Assembly: GCA_024223125.1 (NCBI GenBank)
Contig: JAAEOP010000248.1
Coordinates: 1 to 58,486 of the forward strand
Direction: 5' to 3'
Source: Chloroflexota bacterium
Lineage (GTDB): Bacteria > Chloroflexota > Anaerolineae > Promineifilales > Promineifilaceae
Length of the DNA: 58,486 nucleotides
The notes below the pieces were generated by a model, which saw nothing but the letters and a program-made list of their open reading frames with translations, was not told where the DNA came from and ran no database searches. Position numbers and translations under genes: made by a program. This document shows, piece by piece, positions 8,575-16,621 of the stretch (its first letter is position 1; the number at the start of each line of letters is the position of its first letter).

Positions 8575-8610
8575 AGGTTCCACCTTTGCCAAAGGTGGAA
8601 CCTTTTTTTA
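8575..8610. repeat. hairpin repeat upstream of lutB (copy 1 of 2)
   Basis: AGGTTCCACCTTT (8575-8587) pairs with AAAGGTGGAACCT (8591-8603), with a T7 run on the plus-strand side. A related hairpin sits at 14276-14305, also just upstream of a minus-strand gene. In the minus direction it lies between the serine hydrolase stop and the lutB ATG and carries no T-tract, so it is a processing or stability hairpin rather than a terminator for those genes. Confidence 0.7.
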
Positions 8611-8612
8611 AT

Positions 8613-9857
8613 CTAATCTACGATTGCTTGATAAACGGCTACTCTGAAATCTGGAGTGAGGAGATGATAGCCACTGGGTTGGAATTGAGCCATTAAGATG
8701 CCAATCATCTCCTCTTGGGGATCAATCCAAAAAGTGGTGTTGGCCGCACCGCCCCAGGCATAGCTACCTACGCTGCCGACGCTTTGACATTGACCCAGGT
8801 CCATGAGGGTGTTGACACCCAATCCGTATCCCATTCCCAATTGATAGAGGCCGCCCAGCTCATAAGGCAGCAGGTTGGGCGGCAGGTGGTTGGCAGTCAT
8901 CAGTTCAATGGTTTTGCGGCCGAGCAGACGAACGCCATCCAGTTGACCATTGTTCAACATCATCTGACAAAAACGAAGATAGTCGGTGGCTGTGGAAACC
9001 AGGCCGGCACCGCCGCGCAGGATGTTGTGTGGTTTAGATTCTAGACTGTCCAACGGGCTAGCCAGTAGGCGGTTGACGCCCATCATGGCCGAACCGTACC
9101 ATTTGGTGGCTGTCATATCGCTTTCATCTATTGAGTTGGAGCCGTACATGGCCGTGAAGCGATCTAACTTATTTTTGGGCACAAAAAAACCGGTGTCGTC
9201 CATGCCCAGGGGTTGGAAAATATTGTCATATAAAAATTGGTCAAATGGTTGGCCGCTCATGATTTCAACAAGACGGGCGACGACATCGTGGGCAAAGCTG
9301 TAGCGCCAGGCTGTTCCCGGTTTGTAAGCCAGCGGAAATTGGCACAAGCTGTCTACAAATTCGGCCAGCGGAAGCGCCCAACCTTCGCTGGTGAATGTTT
9401 CCCGGTAGAGGCTCTCGACACGGCCGTATTCCAAAAAGTGATAGCTCAGACCAGCGGTGTGGGTCAGCAAATGGTGAATGTTTACCGGCTCAGTCAGCGG
9501 TTCCAACTGTGTATCATCCCCAGCGCCGCCCACATACACCTTCAGGTCGCTGAAAGCGGGAATAAATTTGAAGACGGGGTCGGTAAGCTGGAAATGACCT
9601 TGTTCATAAAGCATCATCAGGGCGACGCAGGCGATGGGTTTGGTCATGGAATAGATGCGGAAAATGGCGTCGGACTGCATTGGTTGATTGGTTTCTCGCA
9701 CCATCAGACCATAGCTTTTTTGTTGCACAATCTGACCACGCCGGGCAACCAGGGTCACGGCGCCGGCAAATTTATCGGGGCCAATGTGTTTGTTGACGGC
9801 CGTGTCTATCCGCGCCAATCGTTCTGTTGACATACCAATATTTTTAGGACTTTCCAT
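8613..9857 (-). CDS. class C beta-lactamase-like serine hydrolase
   Basis: 414 aa from ATG 9857, which has AGGAGT 5 nt upstream. Penicillin-binding-fold hydrolase (Beta-lactamase family PF00144, esterase EstB-like): S70-M-T-K73 gives the SxxK nucleophile and base, WRYSFAHDV carries the Tyr of the YxN-like motif, and HTAGLSYHF and GMGYGLG are family signatures. No signal peptide, so probably cytosolic. Substrate unknown: such proteins are esterases, peptidases or amidases more often than true beta-lactamases. It sits within the lut locus, between lutB and the DUF2442 gene. Confidence 0.88.
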   Translation of the reverse strand: MESPKNIGMSTERLARIDTAVNKHIGPDKFAGAVTLVARRGQIVQQKSYGLMVRETNQPMQSDAIFRIYSMTKPIACVALMMLYEQGHFQLTDPVFKFIPAFSDLKVYVGGAGDDTQLEPLTEPVNIHHLLTHTAGLSYHFLEYGRVESLYRETFTSEGWALPLAEFVDSLCQFPLAYKPGTAWRYSFAHDVVARLVEIMSGQPFDQFLYDNIFQPLGMDDTGFFVPKNKLDRFTAMYGSNSIDESDMTATKWYGSAMMGVNRLLASPLDSLESKPHNILRGGAGLVSTATDYLRFCQMMLNNGQLDGVRLLGRKTIELMTANHLPPNLLPYELGGLYQLGMGYGLGVNTLMDLGQCQSVGSVGSYAWGGAANTTFWIDPQEEMIGILMAQFQPSGYHLLTPDFRVAVYQAIVD

Positions 9858-9860
9858 CAA

Positions 9861-10100
9861 TTACTCCTTATCTACCAATATGATCGTGTCATGCTCTAGC
9901 CACCAAAACCAAATAGAGATGAGAGGTGTACGTCCAAGAATCTCCGAGTGTAACTGCATCCTACTATTTTTTTCAGTGGGTGCAAGAAAAACACAAGACC
10001 TTTGGCAAATAATCCTTAAACTTGGGTTAAGTGGTTCGCAAGCAAATGCGATTTGAAATACAGGTAAGGAAAGAAGGAAAATGAGCAATGTTTTTCGCAT
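9861..10100 (-). CDS. possible small secreted protein
   Basis: 79 codons from ATG 10100. The N-terminus MRKTLLIFLLSLPVFQIAFA followed by Cys resembles a signal peptide. The rest has no family I recognise. There is no Shine-Dalgarno sequence, the start lies 16 bp from the edge of a MITE-like element, and the stop overlaps the ribosome-binding site of the next gene. It could be a decayed gene or chance. Confidence 0.25.
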   Translation of the reverse strand: MRKTLLIFLLSLPVFQIAFACEPLNPSLRIICQRSCVFLAPTEKNSRMQLHSEILGRTPLISIWFWWLEHDTIILVDKE

Positions 10101-10115
10101 GTAGCTATAAATGAC

Positions 10116-10226
10116 TAGTACAGTCTGGCGTAAGTACCTCATCGTTATTCAGAGTTCATTCGCTAGACTGTTTAAGTACTTCGCGGGTTACGTTTAATGT
10201 GGGAGAACTTACGCCGCGAAGTACTA
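10116..10226. mobile_element. MITE-like element with IS630/Tc1-type ends
   Basis: 111 bp between two TA dinucleotides. Left end TAGTACAGTCTGGCGTAAGT; the right end, read inward on the other strand, is TAGTACTTCGCGGCGTAAGT. The shared TAGTAC and GGCGTAAGT blocks also match the ends of the IS630-like remnant at 22939-23393. TA duplication is typical of IS630/Tc1-mariner elements. No coding capacity, so a non-autonomous derivative. It also contains a 12-bp perfect inverted repeat (10175-10186 with 10214-10225). Confidence 0.75.
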
Positions 10227-10296
10227 GGGCAAGGTAATTGTTCCACTCTTCCTTTGTAGAGGTTAGGTAATGACAACTAACCTTAGGCTAGACAAC

Positions 10297-10602
10297 CTAG
10301 ATAACTTCAGTGTTTATTTGGGGCCAACTGTTAGCCATTTGTATCATTGTCTGGGAGTATTTGGGCCAATTATGTAGGGTTTCTGGATCGAAGTCAGCAC
10401 CGTTCGGCCAGACAAGCGTATGCACTTCAGGATCAATCTTAACCTGTTCAAATAGATTCTGGTCTTGTAGTGGTTGATACAACAATCCTTTCAAGACAGG
10501 CCAAAAATCGATCTCCTGGATTGCGTTATCGTCAAATTCAATCCTGAGTGTAAATGGAGCAACAATTTCAAAATTAATGATTCGATAAATTTGATGTGTC
10601 AT
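10297..10602 (-). CDS. DUF2442 domain protein
   Basis: 101 aa. The pattern FTLRIEFDDNAIQEIDFWP ... PLQDQNLFEQVKIDPE ... VWPNGADFDPETLH is the DUF2442 signature. GAGGAAAACTC precedes the ATG. It sits 15 bp after the DUF4160 gene. DUF4160-DUF2442 pairs are common in environmental bacteria and are often suspected to be toxin-antitoxin-like modules, but no activity is established to my knowledge. Confidence 0.85.
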   Translation of the reverse strand: MTHQIYRIINFEIVAPFTLRIEFDDNAIQEIDFWPVLKGLLYQPLQDQNLFEQVKIDPEVHTLVWPNGADFDPETLHNWPKYSQTMIQMANSWPQINTEVI

Positions 10603-10617
10603 GAGTTTTCCTCTAAA

Positions 10618-10887
10618 TCAGCGAAGAGGCGCAATCTTGAAAGGTAGTTCCCCTGATTGCAATCTCTTCCAATCTTCTCGTAACTCACTTTGATGTAATT
10701 CTGCCCAGGCTTCTACTAATCGTTGTTGTCTGCGAGGCATTGAGCCACTTATTATCTCAATGGGATCAATTGCGAATACGGCCGCATGATTTTGATGATA
10801 GGCATGAAGATGAGGACGATGATGTGGTGCATCGGGTTCTGCGTACATACGAATTATAATACCAAAGAAACGAGAAATTTCTGGCAT
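10618..10887 (-). CDS. DUF4160 domain protein
   Basis: 89 aa. MPEISRFFGIIIRMYAEPD followed by HHRPHLHAYH is the DUF4160 signature: a short beta-rich protein with a conserved His cluster. GAGGGG lies before the ATG. It follows the lutA stop codon by 1 bp, so it is presumably cotranscribed with lutA, and is paired with DUF2442 downstream. Confidence 0.85.
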   Translation of the reverse strand: MPEISRFFGIIIRMYAEPDAPHHRPHLHAYHQNHAAVFAIDPIEIISGSMPRRQQRLVEAWAELHQSELREDWKRLQSGELPFKIAPLR

Positions 10888-10888
10888 G

Positions 10889-11617
10889 TTACCCCTCTTT
10901 TTCTTTTAAGGAATTTGCTAGAATTATTGCCAGATGTTCAATTGGACGGCCGTCAGCCAACCCCCGCATTTGTATTAGACAGCCCGGATCGGCCGTGACA
11001 AGAACGTCCGCCTGGGTTTGGGCGGCGTTATCCAGTTTGTCCTGGGTCATGGCGTTGCTGATTTCGGGCATTCGTACCGAAAAGAGGCCGCCAAAGCCAC
11101 AGCAGCGGTCTGATTCGGGCATCTCGCGCAGGTCGCAGCCGGCGGCCGTTAGCAGTTTACGGGAATCATCCCCCAGGCCAAGCGTCCGGCACATGTGGCA
11201 GGAGTCATGGTAGGTGACGCTGGGAGCATTGGCTGATGGGGGAGGCTGCCATTTTGCTTGTTGGACGAGGAATTCACCCAGTTCATAGGTTTTAGAAGCT
11301 AGGGATTGGGCACGGCTGTACCATACCTTATCCCCCTCAAATAAATGGGGATATTCTACCCGGATCATCGTTGTGCAAGAACCACTGGGTAAAATGATCG
11401 CTTCATACGGTTCAAAAATATCAATCGTGCGCTGGGCTAAATCAGCCGCTTGTTGGAAAAAGCCACTGTTGAAAAAAGGTTGACCGCAGCATGTTTGCGC
11501 CTGGGGAAAATCTACCTTGTAACCGGCGCGACGCAGCAGCTTAACCGTGGCGATCCCAATTTCGGGCAGCGCCTGGTCTACAACGCAGGTGACGCAGAGG
11601 GCAATTTTTTGGGACAT
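10889..11617 (-). CDS. lutA: LutA-like (Fe-S)-binding protein of lactate utilisation
   Basis: 242 aa. Two CCG domains (cysteine-rich, heterodisulfide-reductase type): TCCGQPFFNSG near residue 42 and, in the second half, YHDSCHMCRTLG and DRCCGFGG, with a final ADPGCLIQM. These bind Fe-S clusters in LutA/YkgE proteins, the first subunit of the LutABC L-lactate oxidation complex. Here lutA is separated from lutB-lutC by five features. Divergent from the glcD-like gene across a heptamer array; no Shine-Dalgarno sequence precedes the ATG. Confidence 0.88.
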   Translation of the reverse strand: MSQKIALCVTCVVDQALPEIGIATVKLLRRAGYKVDFPQAQTCCGQPFFNSGFFQQAADLAQRTIDIFEPYEAIILPSGSCTTMIRVEYPHLFEGDKVWYSRAQSLASKTYELGEFLVQQAKWQPPPSANAPSVTYHDSCHMCRTLGLGDDSRKLLTAAGCDLREMPESDRCCGFGGLFSVRMPEISNAMTQDKLDNAAQTQADVLVTADPGCLIQMRGLADGRPIEHLAIILANSLKEKEG

Positions 11618-11618
11618 C

Positions 11619-11703
11619 GTTATCCGTGTTCCGTGTTCTGTGTTCTGTGTTCCGTGTTCCGTCGTCCGCCGTCGGTCATCAGATTACGGATAACGGTTCA
11701 CAG
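11619..11703. repeat. degenerate heptamer array between lutA and the glcD-like gene
   Basis: Seven-base words of the GTTCCGT / GTTCTGT type run for about 50 bp from 11624. The outer ends are inverted: GTTATCCGT at 11619-11627 and ACGGATAAC at 11686-11694. It fills most of the divergent spacer and directly abuts the lutA start codon. Confidence 0.8.
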
Positions 11704-11705
11704 AG

Positions 11706-11711
11706 TATAAT
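11706..11711 (+). promoter_or_regulatory. -10 element of the glcD-like gene
   Basis: A perfect TATAAT sits 28 bp upstream of the ATG at 11739, leaving a leader of about 20 nt that contains GAGAAGGGG. A -35 match is poor (TTACGG, 16-bp spacer) and falls in the heptamer array. Confidence 0.5.
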
Positions 11712-11738
11712 ACTGGCGAGCGTGAGAAGGGGCAAAAA

Positions 11739-13148
11739 ATGAGTACACCATTTTTTATGCAGGCATTAAACGAAATTTATCCGGTGGAGCGGTTGCTGAC
11801 GGCCGAAGTGCAGATGCTGGCTTATGAATCGGACGCTTTGACGGCTTTTCGCTGTACGCCGACGGCCGTTGTCTTGCCTGAAACTCAAGACGAAGTGATT
11901 CAGACGGTGCGCTTGTGCCATGAATTTGGCATCCCTTTTGTGGCCCGGGGCAGCGGAACGAGTTTGTCTGGTGGCTCACTGCCTATAGCTGATGGGATTG
12001 TGATTGCTCTGAACCGGTTGAACCGGATTTTGCAATTGGATGGGGAGCAGTGTACGGCCGTTGTGGAACCGGGTGTCGTTAATTTACATATTTCGCAGGT
12101 GGCCGCACCCCACAATCTATATTACGCGCCCGACCCGTCCAGCCAATCCATTTGCACAATTGGCGGCAATGTAGCCTTTAACTCCGGCGGGGCGCACTGC
12201 CTAAAATATGGCATGACCAGCAATCATATTCTGGGTTTGAAAGTGGTGTTAGCCGATGGCGAGGTTATCGAATTTGGCAGCCAAAGTTTGGAAGGGATCG
12301 GGGTTGGCCCTGATTTGATTGGTCTGTTTGTGGGGTCGGAGGGGTTGTTGGGGGTGGCGTTGGAAGTGACGGTGCGACTGCTGCCTTTGCCGGAACTGTA
12401 TCGCACGGTGTTGGCGGCATACCATGATGTGCAGACAGCCGGGGAAACGGTGGCTCGTGTGGTTGCTTCTGGGTTGCTGCCGGGGGCGATGGAGATTATG
12501 GACCGGCTGGCGATTCAGGCGGCAGAAACGGCCGTTCATGCCGGCTACCCCCATGATGCCGAAGCATTGTTGATTGTGGAGTTGGAAGGGGAGGCGGATC
12601 AGGTGGAGCGGGAGTTTGGGGAGTTACGGCCGTTGATCGAAGCCTCTGGCGCGTATGAAATTCGCGTAGCTAATAGTAGTGAAGAACGAGCCACCATTTG
12701 GAAAGGACGTAAGGGGGCGTTTTCTTCAGTCGGCCGGCTGAGTCCTGATTATGTGGTGCAGGATGGGGTTGTACCCCGCAGCCATTTGGGAGAGGCATTG
12801 ACCTACATTCATGGTTTGAGTCAGGCGTATGGTCTGGGAATTGCTAACGTTTTCCACGCGGGGGATGGCAATTTACATCCGTTGATTTTGTATGACGGCC
12901 GCGTGCCTGGCGAACTGGAACGAGCCGAAGAGTGTGCCGGAAAGATCCTGAAGAAATGTATTGAATTAGGCGGCTCCATTACCGGCGAACATGGGGTGGG
13001 GATGGAAAAGCGGGCATATATGCCGCAACTGTTTAACGAAGATGATTTAGAAACGATGGCCGCCATCCGCCGCCAGATTGACCCGAAAGAGATTGCTAAC
13101 CAGGGCAAAATGCTGCTCGGCAGCAAAAAGGAAGTTGAACTCAGATGA
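11739..13148 (+). CDS. glcD: FAD-linked D-lactate/glycolate oxidase subunit (GlcD-like)
   Basis: 469 aa. The PCMH-type FAD-binding domain shows [21 protein letters not shown] (FAD pyrophosphate loop), [21 protein letters not shown], then GSEGLLGV. The C-terminal FAD-oxidase domain shows GDGNLHPLI and [11 protein letters not shown], the substrate-binding and catalytic His region. It oxidises D-lactate or glycolate and hands electrons to an Fe-S partner. Divergent from lutA, so the locus may handle both lactate enantiomers (inference). Overlaps the NUDIX gene by 4 bp. No GlcE or GlcF homologue adjoins; LutA/LutB, or the Fe-S protein at 27.4 kb, may be the electron acceptor. Confidence 0.88.
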   Translation: MSTPFFMQALNEIYPVERLLTAEVQMLAYESDALTAFRCTPTAVVLPETQDEVIQTVRLCHEFGIPFVARGSGTSLSGGSLPIADGIVIALNRLNRILQLDGEQCTAVVEPGVVNLHISQVAAPHNLYYAPDPSSQSICTIGGNVAFNSGGAHCLKYGMTSNHILGLKVVLADGEVIEFGSQSLEGIGVGPDLIGLFVGSEGLLGVALEVTVRLLPLPELYRTVLAAYHDVQTAGETVARVVASGLLPGAMEIMDRLAIQAAETAVHAGYPHDAEALLIVELEGEADQVEREFGELRPLIEASGAYEIRVANSSEERATIWKGRKGAFSSVGRLSPDYVVQDGVVPRSHLGEALTYIHGLSQAYGLGIANVFHAGDGNLHPLILYDGRVPGELERAEECAGKILKKCIELGGSITGEHGVGMEKRAYMPQLFNEDDLETMAAIRRQIDPKEIANQGKMLLGSKKEVELR

Positions 13149-13624
13149 CAAACTTTTCATCAGAGTGGCCGCCCAGAAACGTGATCTGTGTAGGTACGGT
13201 TGTTCTCAAGGATGATCGCGTTCTGTTGGTGCGTCAGGCAGAGGGAACCTCCCTGGCAGGCTCGTGGAGCATCCCCTGGGGCGTTCTTGAACGAGGTGAA
13301 TGGCCGGAAGTTGCAGCCGTGCGTGAAACGAAAGAGGAGAGCGGCATCACGGCCAGAATTGAAGGTTTGTTGGGTATCCAAAATTTATCCTGGCAATCAG
13401 CAATCGGCATTATTTTCTTGTGTCGTCATGAGAGTGGTAATCCCATCCCCGATGGCAAAGAAACCGATCTCGCCAGTTACTTTTCTCTGGAAGATGTAGA
13501 TGCATTAGGTAAGCAAATCTTACCCTGGTGTAAATGGCTGGTTGCGCGTGTCCTCACCGAACAACATTACGTCATTCCTGGCCCCCGAGAAAACCCTTAC
13601 GAGCCAAACCAGACCTTCTTGTAA
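13145..13624 (+). CDS. NUDIX hydrolase
   Basis: 159 aa. The Nudix box is complete: Gly-Val-Leu-Glu... leading to Glu, then RETKEESGI, giving the metal-binding REXXEE. A nucleoside-diphosphate-linked or related pyrophosphate is the likely substrate; the exact one is unknown. Overlaps the glcD-like stop by 4 bp (ATGA), so the two are coupled. Confidence 0.88.
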   Translation: MTNFSSEWPPRNVICVGTVVLKDDRVLLVRQAEGTSLAGSWSIPWGVLERGEWPEVAAVRETKEESGITARIEGLLGIQNLSWQSAIGIIFLCRHESGNPIPDGKETDLASYFSLEDVDALGKQILPWCKWLVARVLTEQHYVIPGPRENPYEPNQTFL

Positions 13625-13646
13625 AGTCAATCGTAAAACAAAACGC

Positions 13647-13680
13647 CGTTTTGTATATCAGATGATGAATTCATTCATCG
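13647..13680. repeat. 34-bp repeat, copy 1
   Basis: Begins CGTTTTGTATATCAGATGAT and ends GAATTCATTCATCG. It matches 27103-27136 at 32 of 34 positions. Lies between the converging NUDIX and Uma2 genes. Non-coding; origin unknown. Confidence 0.75.
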
Positions 13681-13685
13681 TCTTG

Positions 13686-14252
13686 CTAAGGGCCAAATAT
13701 GATCTGTGTGGTCAGTTCCAGATGGGGAAAAGCGAGGGGGGTGAAGGGTTGGTTTTTATCAGGTTTGGCGGTTTTTAGGTAGCCTGTGGGTGACGGCCGA
13801 CGGTAAATTTCCACCTGCTGATCATTCAAATTCACAATCCATACCTCCATAATGCCAGCCTGGGCATAGCGAGGTAACTTTATTGTCCTATCGTACTCCA
13901 ATGACGTATCTGCCACTTCAATTAATAGAAAAATGTCTTCTGGTTCAGCAAGTCCGCCAGTGTAGAAATCGTCTCTTGGTTGCAGCAGGGCGATATCTGG
14001 CTCCGGCTCAGAGAATGTGTCTAAATTGATCGGATTTTGTACAGACACAATGACTTCATCTAATAAATGGCGACTGAAGAGGTTGTTCAATTTATTTACA
14101 TAGGCAACATGAGGTATACCAATAGGACTCATTTCGATGATTTCTCCTCCAATTAACTCCAAACGATTATCTTCATTGAAAACACCAGCGATTATCATCT
14201 GGTCATATTTTTCTACGGTAATGAGATGTTTTTTAACTTGAACGTTCATCAT
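13686..14252 (-). CDS. Uma2 family endonuclease-like protein
   Basis: 188 aa. PD-(D/E)XK-fold Uma2/DUF820 protein: RLELIGGEIIEMSPIG near residue 30, EPEPDIALLQ with the catalytic Asp, then LLIEVADTSLEYDRTIKLPRYAQAGI, with the Glu-x-x and Lys positions of the nuclease core, and EVWIVNL. These families are greatly expanded in cyanobacteria and Chloroflexota; the role is unclear. The start has GTGAGGT a few nt upstream; M2 is an alternative. Confidence 0.88.
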   Translation of the reverse strand: MMNVQVKKHLITVEKYDQMIIAGVFNEDNRLELIGGEIIEMSPIGIPHVAYVNKLNNLFSRHLLDEVIVSVQNPINLDTFSEPEPDIALLQPRDDFYTGGLAEPEDIFLLIEVADTSLEYDRTIKLPRYAQAGIMEVWIVNLNDQQVEIYRRPSPTGYLKTAKPDKNQPFTPLAFPHLELTTQIIFGP

Positions 14253-14275
14253 TTACCTCACATATTTTGCGTAAG

Positions 14276-14305
14276 AGGTTCCACCTTTTTGGAAAGGTGG
14301 AACTT
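14276..14305. repeat. hairpin repeat upstream of the Uma2 gene (copy 2 of 2)
   Basis: AGGTTCCACCTTT (14276-14288), a 4-nt loop and AAAGGTGGAACTT (14293-14305), one mismatch in 13. It matches the hairpin at 8575-8603 in sequence and in its position upstream of a minus-strand start codon. In the minus direction it follows the ftsK stop codon by about 20 nt. Confidence 0.7.
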
Positions 14306-14325
14306 GTGCCTATTTCGGTAGACAG

Positions 14326-16542
14326 TCAGTGACTGCTAATTATATCATTCAGGGGGTCATCATCTTTATCCACATATGTCTGGCGCGTTTTGCCCCCTTC
14401 TTTGGGGTCTTCTACCAGCCCCATTTCATACAAATGCTCCATAATGCGGGCGGCGCGAGGGAAGCCAATTCGCAGCCGTCGCTGTAAAAGGGAGGTGGAA
14501 ATGGTGTCATATTTTTGCACTAATTCAATCGCCTGTTCCAGCAGACTATCTGTTTCTTCTAATAAGGCATATTTGGCAATCAAATTTTCCCAGGGAGCGG
14601 ACATCGATTCATAATCTTCAGGTAAATTATTCAACCAATGATTGGTGATTCCTTCCACTTCGTTATCGGTTACAAAGACACCTTGCACACGAGCCGGCGC
14701 GGCCGCATCCGATCCTAAAAACAGCATATCCCCTTTACCCAAAAGTTGTTCGGCCCCCACCGTATCTAAAATTACCCGTGAATCTATGCTGGAGGCGACG
14801 GTAAAAGACATGCGGGCTGGAAAATTGGCTTTGATGAGGCCGGTAATGACATCGGTAGACGGCCGCTGTGTAGCCACCGTTAAATGAATGCCAGTTGCCC
14901 GCGCCATTTGTGCCAAACGGCACAACGTCCGCTCTACATCTCCCGGGTAGGTGTGCATTAAATCGGCCAGTTCATCAATAAACACGGCAATGAGGGGCAG
15001 CTTTTTACGATTTGGCTTGGCGGCCGCTTTACGATTATAGGCATTCAAATTGCGGGCATTTTCCTGGGAAAACAGTTCGTAGCGCCGGTCCATTTCTGCC
15101 GTTAGCCAGCGCAATACCCCCACCGCTCGGTCTGCTTCCACCTCCACCTGTCCAATTAAATGAGGCAGCCCATTAAAGCGAATTAACTCTACCTTTTTGG
15201 GATCAATCATAATCAGGTGTAGGTTTTGGGGCGTATTGTTAAACACCAGGCAGGCAATCATCCCGTACAAACAAACAGATTTACCGGAGCCGGTTGTGCC
15301 GGCAATTAACAAGTGGGGCATTTTTGCAAGATCAATCGCCACCGGTTCGCCGGACACGTCTCGACCCAAAGCGACGGCCAGAGGCGCTTTGATATTTTGA
15401 AAGGTTTCAGTTTCAATGATCGCCCGCAGTCGCACCATGCTGGTTTCGTCATTAGGCACTTCAATGCCTACTATGCCTCGCCCCGGTACGGGCGCTTGAA
15501 TACGGAGTCGTTGGGCGGCCAGGGCCAAAGCCAAATCCTTTCGCAGGGCGGCAATCTGGTTGATGCGTACCTTTTTTCGCTGAATTTCTCCATCTGGGCC
15601 GGGCTTTTCAATGTAGCCCGGTTCGACGCCAAATTGGGTTACGGCCGGGCCGCGTTGAATTTGCGTTACCAGAGCCGGTAAGCCAAAATGGGCCAGTGTT
15701 TCTTCGATGATTTGTTTTTTCTCGTCAATTTCTTCGGGGGTAAGGGGGGCGTCGTGCCCTTCTTCTAATATGTCTAGAGGGGGCAGCTTTTTACTGCGGC
15801 GCAGGGTTACCGGGTCGTCGTATAATGCCGAATCATCAATAATCACTAACTGGGGTAGATTGGATTGGGGTGGGGGGATGTCGGCCGTTGGTTGGTCGAT
15901 ATTAACTGACCGATTGGCCGGTTCTGGTTCTGCTGGCGCTAACGTTTGCGATAGTCGCCACAGCCGGTTAGAGAGATTGTTCAGGCTGGTTAGCAAATCT
16001 TCCCATCTGTAGCGTATAACTAAACTAACCCCCAGCGCCAGCAACATGAGATAGAACAAACCAGTTAGCAAGGGTCCAAAAAAATCAATGAGGGGGACCG
16101 ACAAGGCCCAACCGACCAAACCACCTCCTTTACCGGAGTAGGCGTCTGGTAGGGTAGCTCTGCTTAAGATGAAAGTGAGAGGTAGCAGAGTGAGCAGCAG
16201 CAGCTCAAAACCGATTATTTGGGATGTTTGGATGTGATACGGCCGTTCCACTTTGTGCATAGTCAGATGGATACCGGCGGCGACGGCCGTTAGCAGCAAT
16301 GGATACACTCCCCAACCAAACGCCTCACGAAAAATACAAATGGTGACGCCTGGGCAGGCTTCATTTGGCAAACTGAGCAGAGCCAGCAGTAGCAGCGCAG
16401 CGCCAAACGCTAACAGCCCCCCGGCCATTTCTATCCGGTACGGCGTCAGACTATTGATTAGCCGTTCATCCCAAGTGGGTGGTGGCGGCGATGGTTCAGT
16501 CTTGCGAGATCGTGAAGAGGAAGATTTTTTTGAGCGGGCCAT
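14326..16542 (-). CDS. ftsK: DNA translocase FtsK/SpoIIIE
   Basis: 738 aa. Four predicted membrane helices (within about residues 38-178) anchor it at the division septum; a short Pro-rich linker follows. The motor shows Walker A GTTGSGKS at 415-422, Walker B VFIDELADLM, and TVATQRPSTDVITGLIKAN with later LLGKGDMLFL. The C-terminal winged-helix gamma domain (SLLQRRLRIGFPRAARIME) reads polar KOPS-type sequences. It moves chromosomal DNA and assists dimer resolution at division. The linker is short compared with E. coli. The start has no Shine-Dalgarno sequence and abuts a heptamer array. Confidence 0.93.
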   Translation of the reverse strand: MARSKKSSSSRSRKTEPSPPPPTWDERLINSLTPYRIEMAGGLLAFGAALLLLALLSLPNEACPGVTICIFREAFGWGVYPLLLTAVAAGIHLTMHKVERPYHIQTSQIIGFELLLLTLLPLTFILSRATLPDAYSGKGGGLVGWALSVPLIDFFGPLLTGLFYLMLLALGVSLVIRYRWEDLLTSLNNLSNRLWRLSQTLAPAEPEPANRSVNIDQPTADIPPPQSNLPQLVIIDDSALYDDPVTLRRSKKLPPLDILEEGHDAPLTPEEIDEKKQIIEETLAHFGLPALVTQIQRGPAVTQFGVEPGYIEKPGPDGEIQRKKVRINQIAALRKDLALALAAQRLRIQAPVPGRGIVGIEVPNDETSMVRLRAIIETETFQNIKAPLAVALGRDVSGEPVAIDLAKMPHLLIAGTTGSGKSVCLYGMIACLVFNNTPQNLHLIMIDPKKVELIRFNGLPHLIGQVEVEADRAVGVLRWLTAEMDRRYELFSQENARNLNAYNRKAAAKPNRKKLPLIAVFIDELADLMHTYPGDVERTLCRLAQMARATGIHLTVATQRPSTDVITGLIKANFPARMSFTVASSIDSRVILDTVGAEQLLGKGDMLFLGSDAAAPARVQGVFVTDNEVEGITNHWLNNLPEDYESMSAPWENLIAKYALLEETDSLLEQAIELVQKYDTISTSLLQRRLRIGFPRAARIMEHLYEMGLVEDPKEGGKTRQTYVDKDDDPLNDIISSH

Positions 16543-16550
16543 TTTTTCAT

Positions 16551-16610
16551 ATTCTGTATTCTGTAATCCGTATTCTGTAGTCGGTTTACGGAATATGGAT
16601 TACGGAGTAT
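16551..16610. repeat. degenerate heptamer array upstream of ftsK
   Basis: Words ATTCTGT, ATTCTGT, AATCCGT, ATTCTGT run to about 16580, then the complementary type TTACGGA, ATATGGA, TTACGGA to 16605. The two halves form an imperfect inverted repeat. It fills the S1 gene-ftsK spacer and ends 8 nt before the ftsK start codon. Confidence 0.78.
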
Positions 16611-16621
16611 TGCCCACTATT

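Noticed and set aside
8613..9857. True beta-lactamase (resistance gene)
   Set aside because: No signal peptide and context in a lactate locus; the fold is shared by many esterases and peptidases, so a resistance call is not supported.
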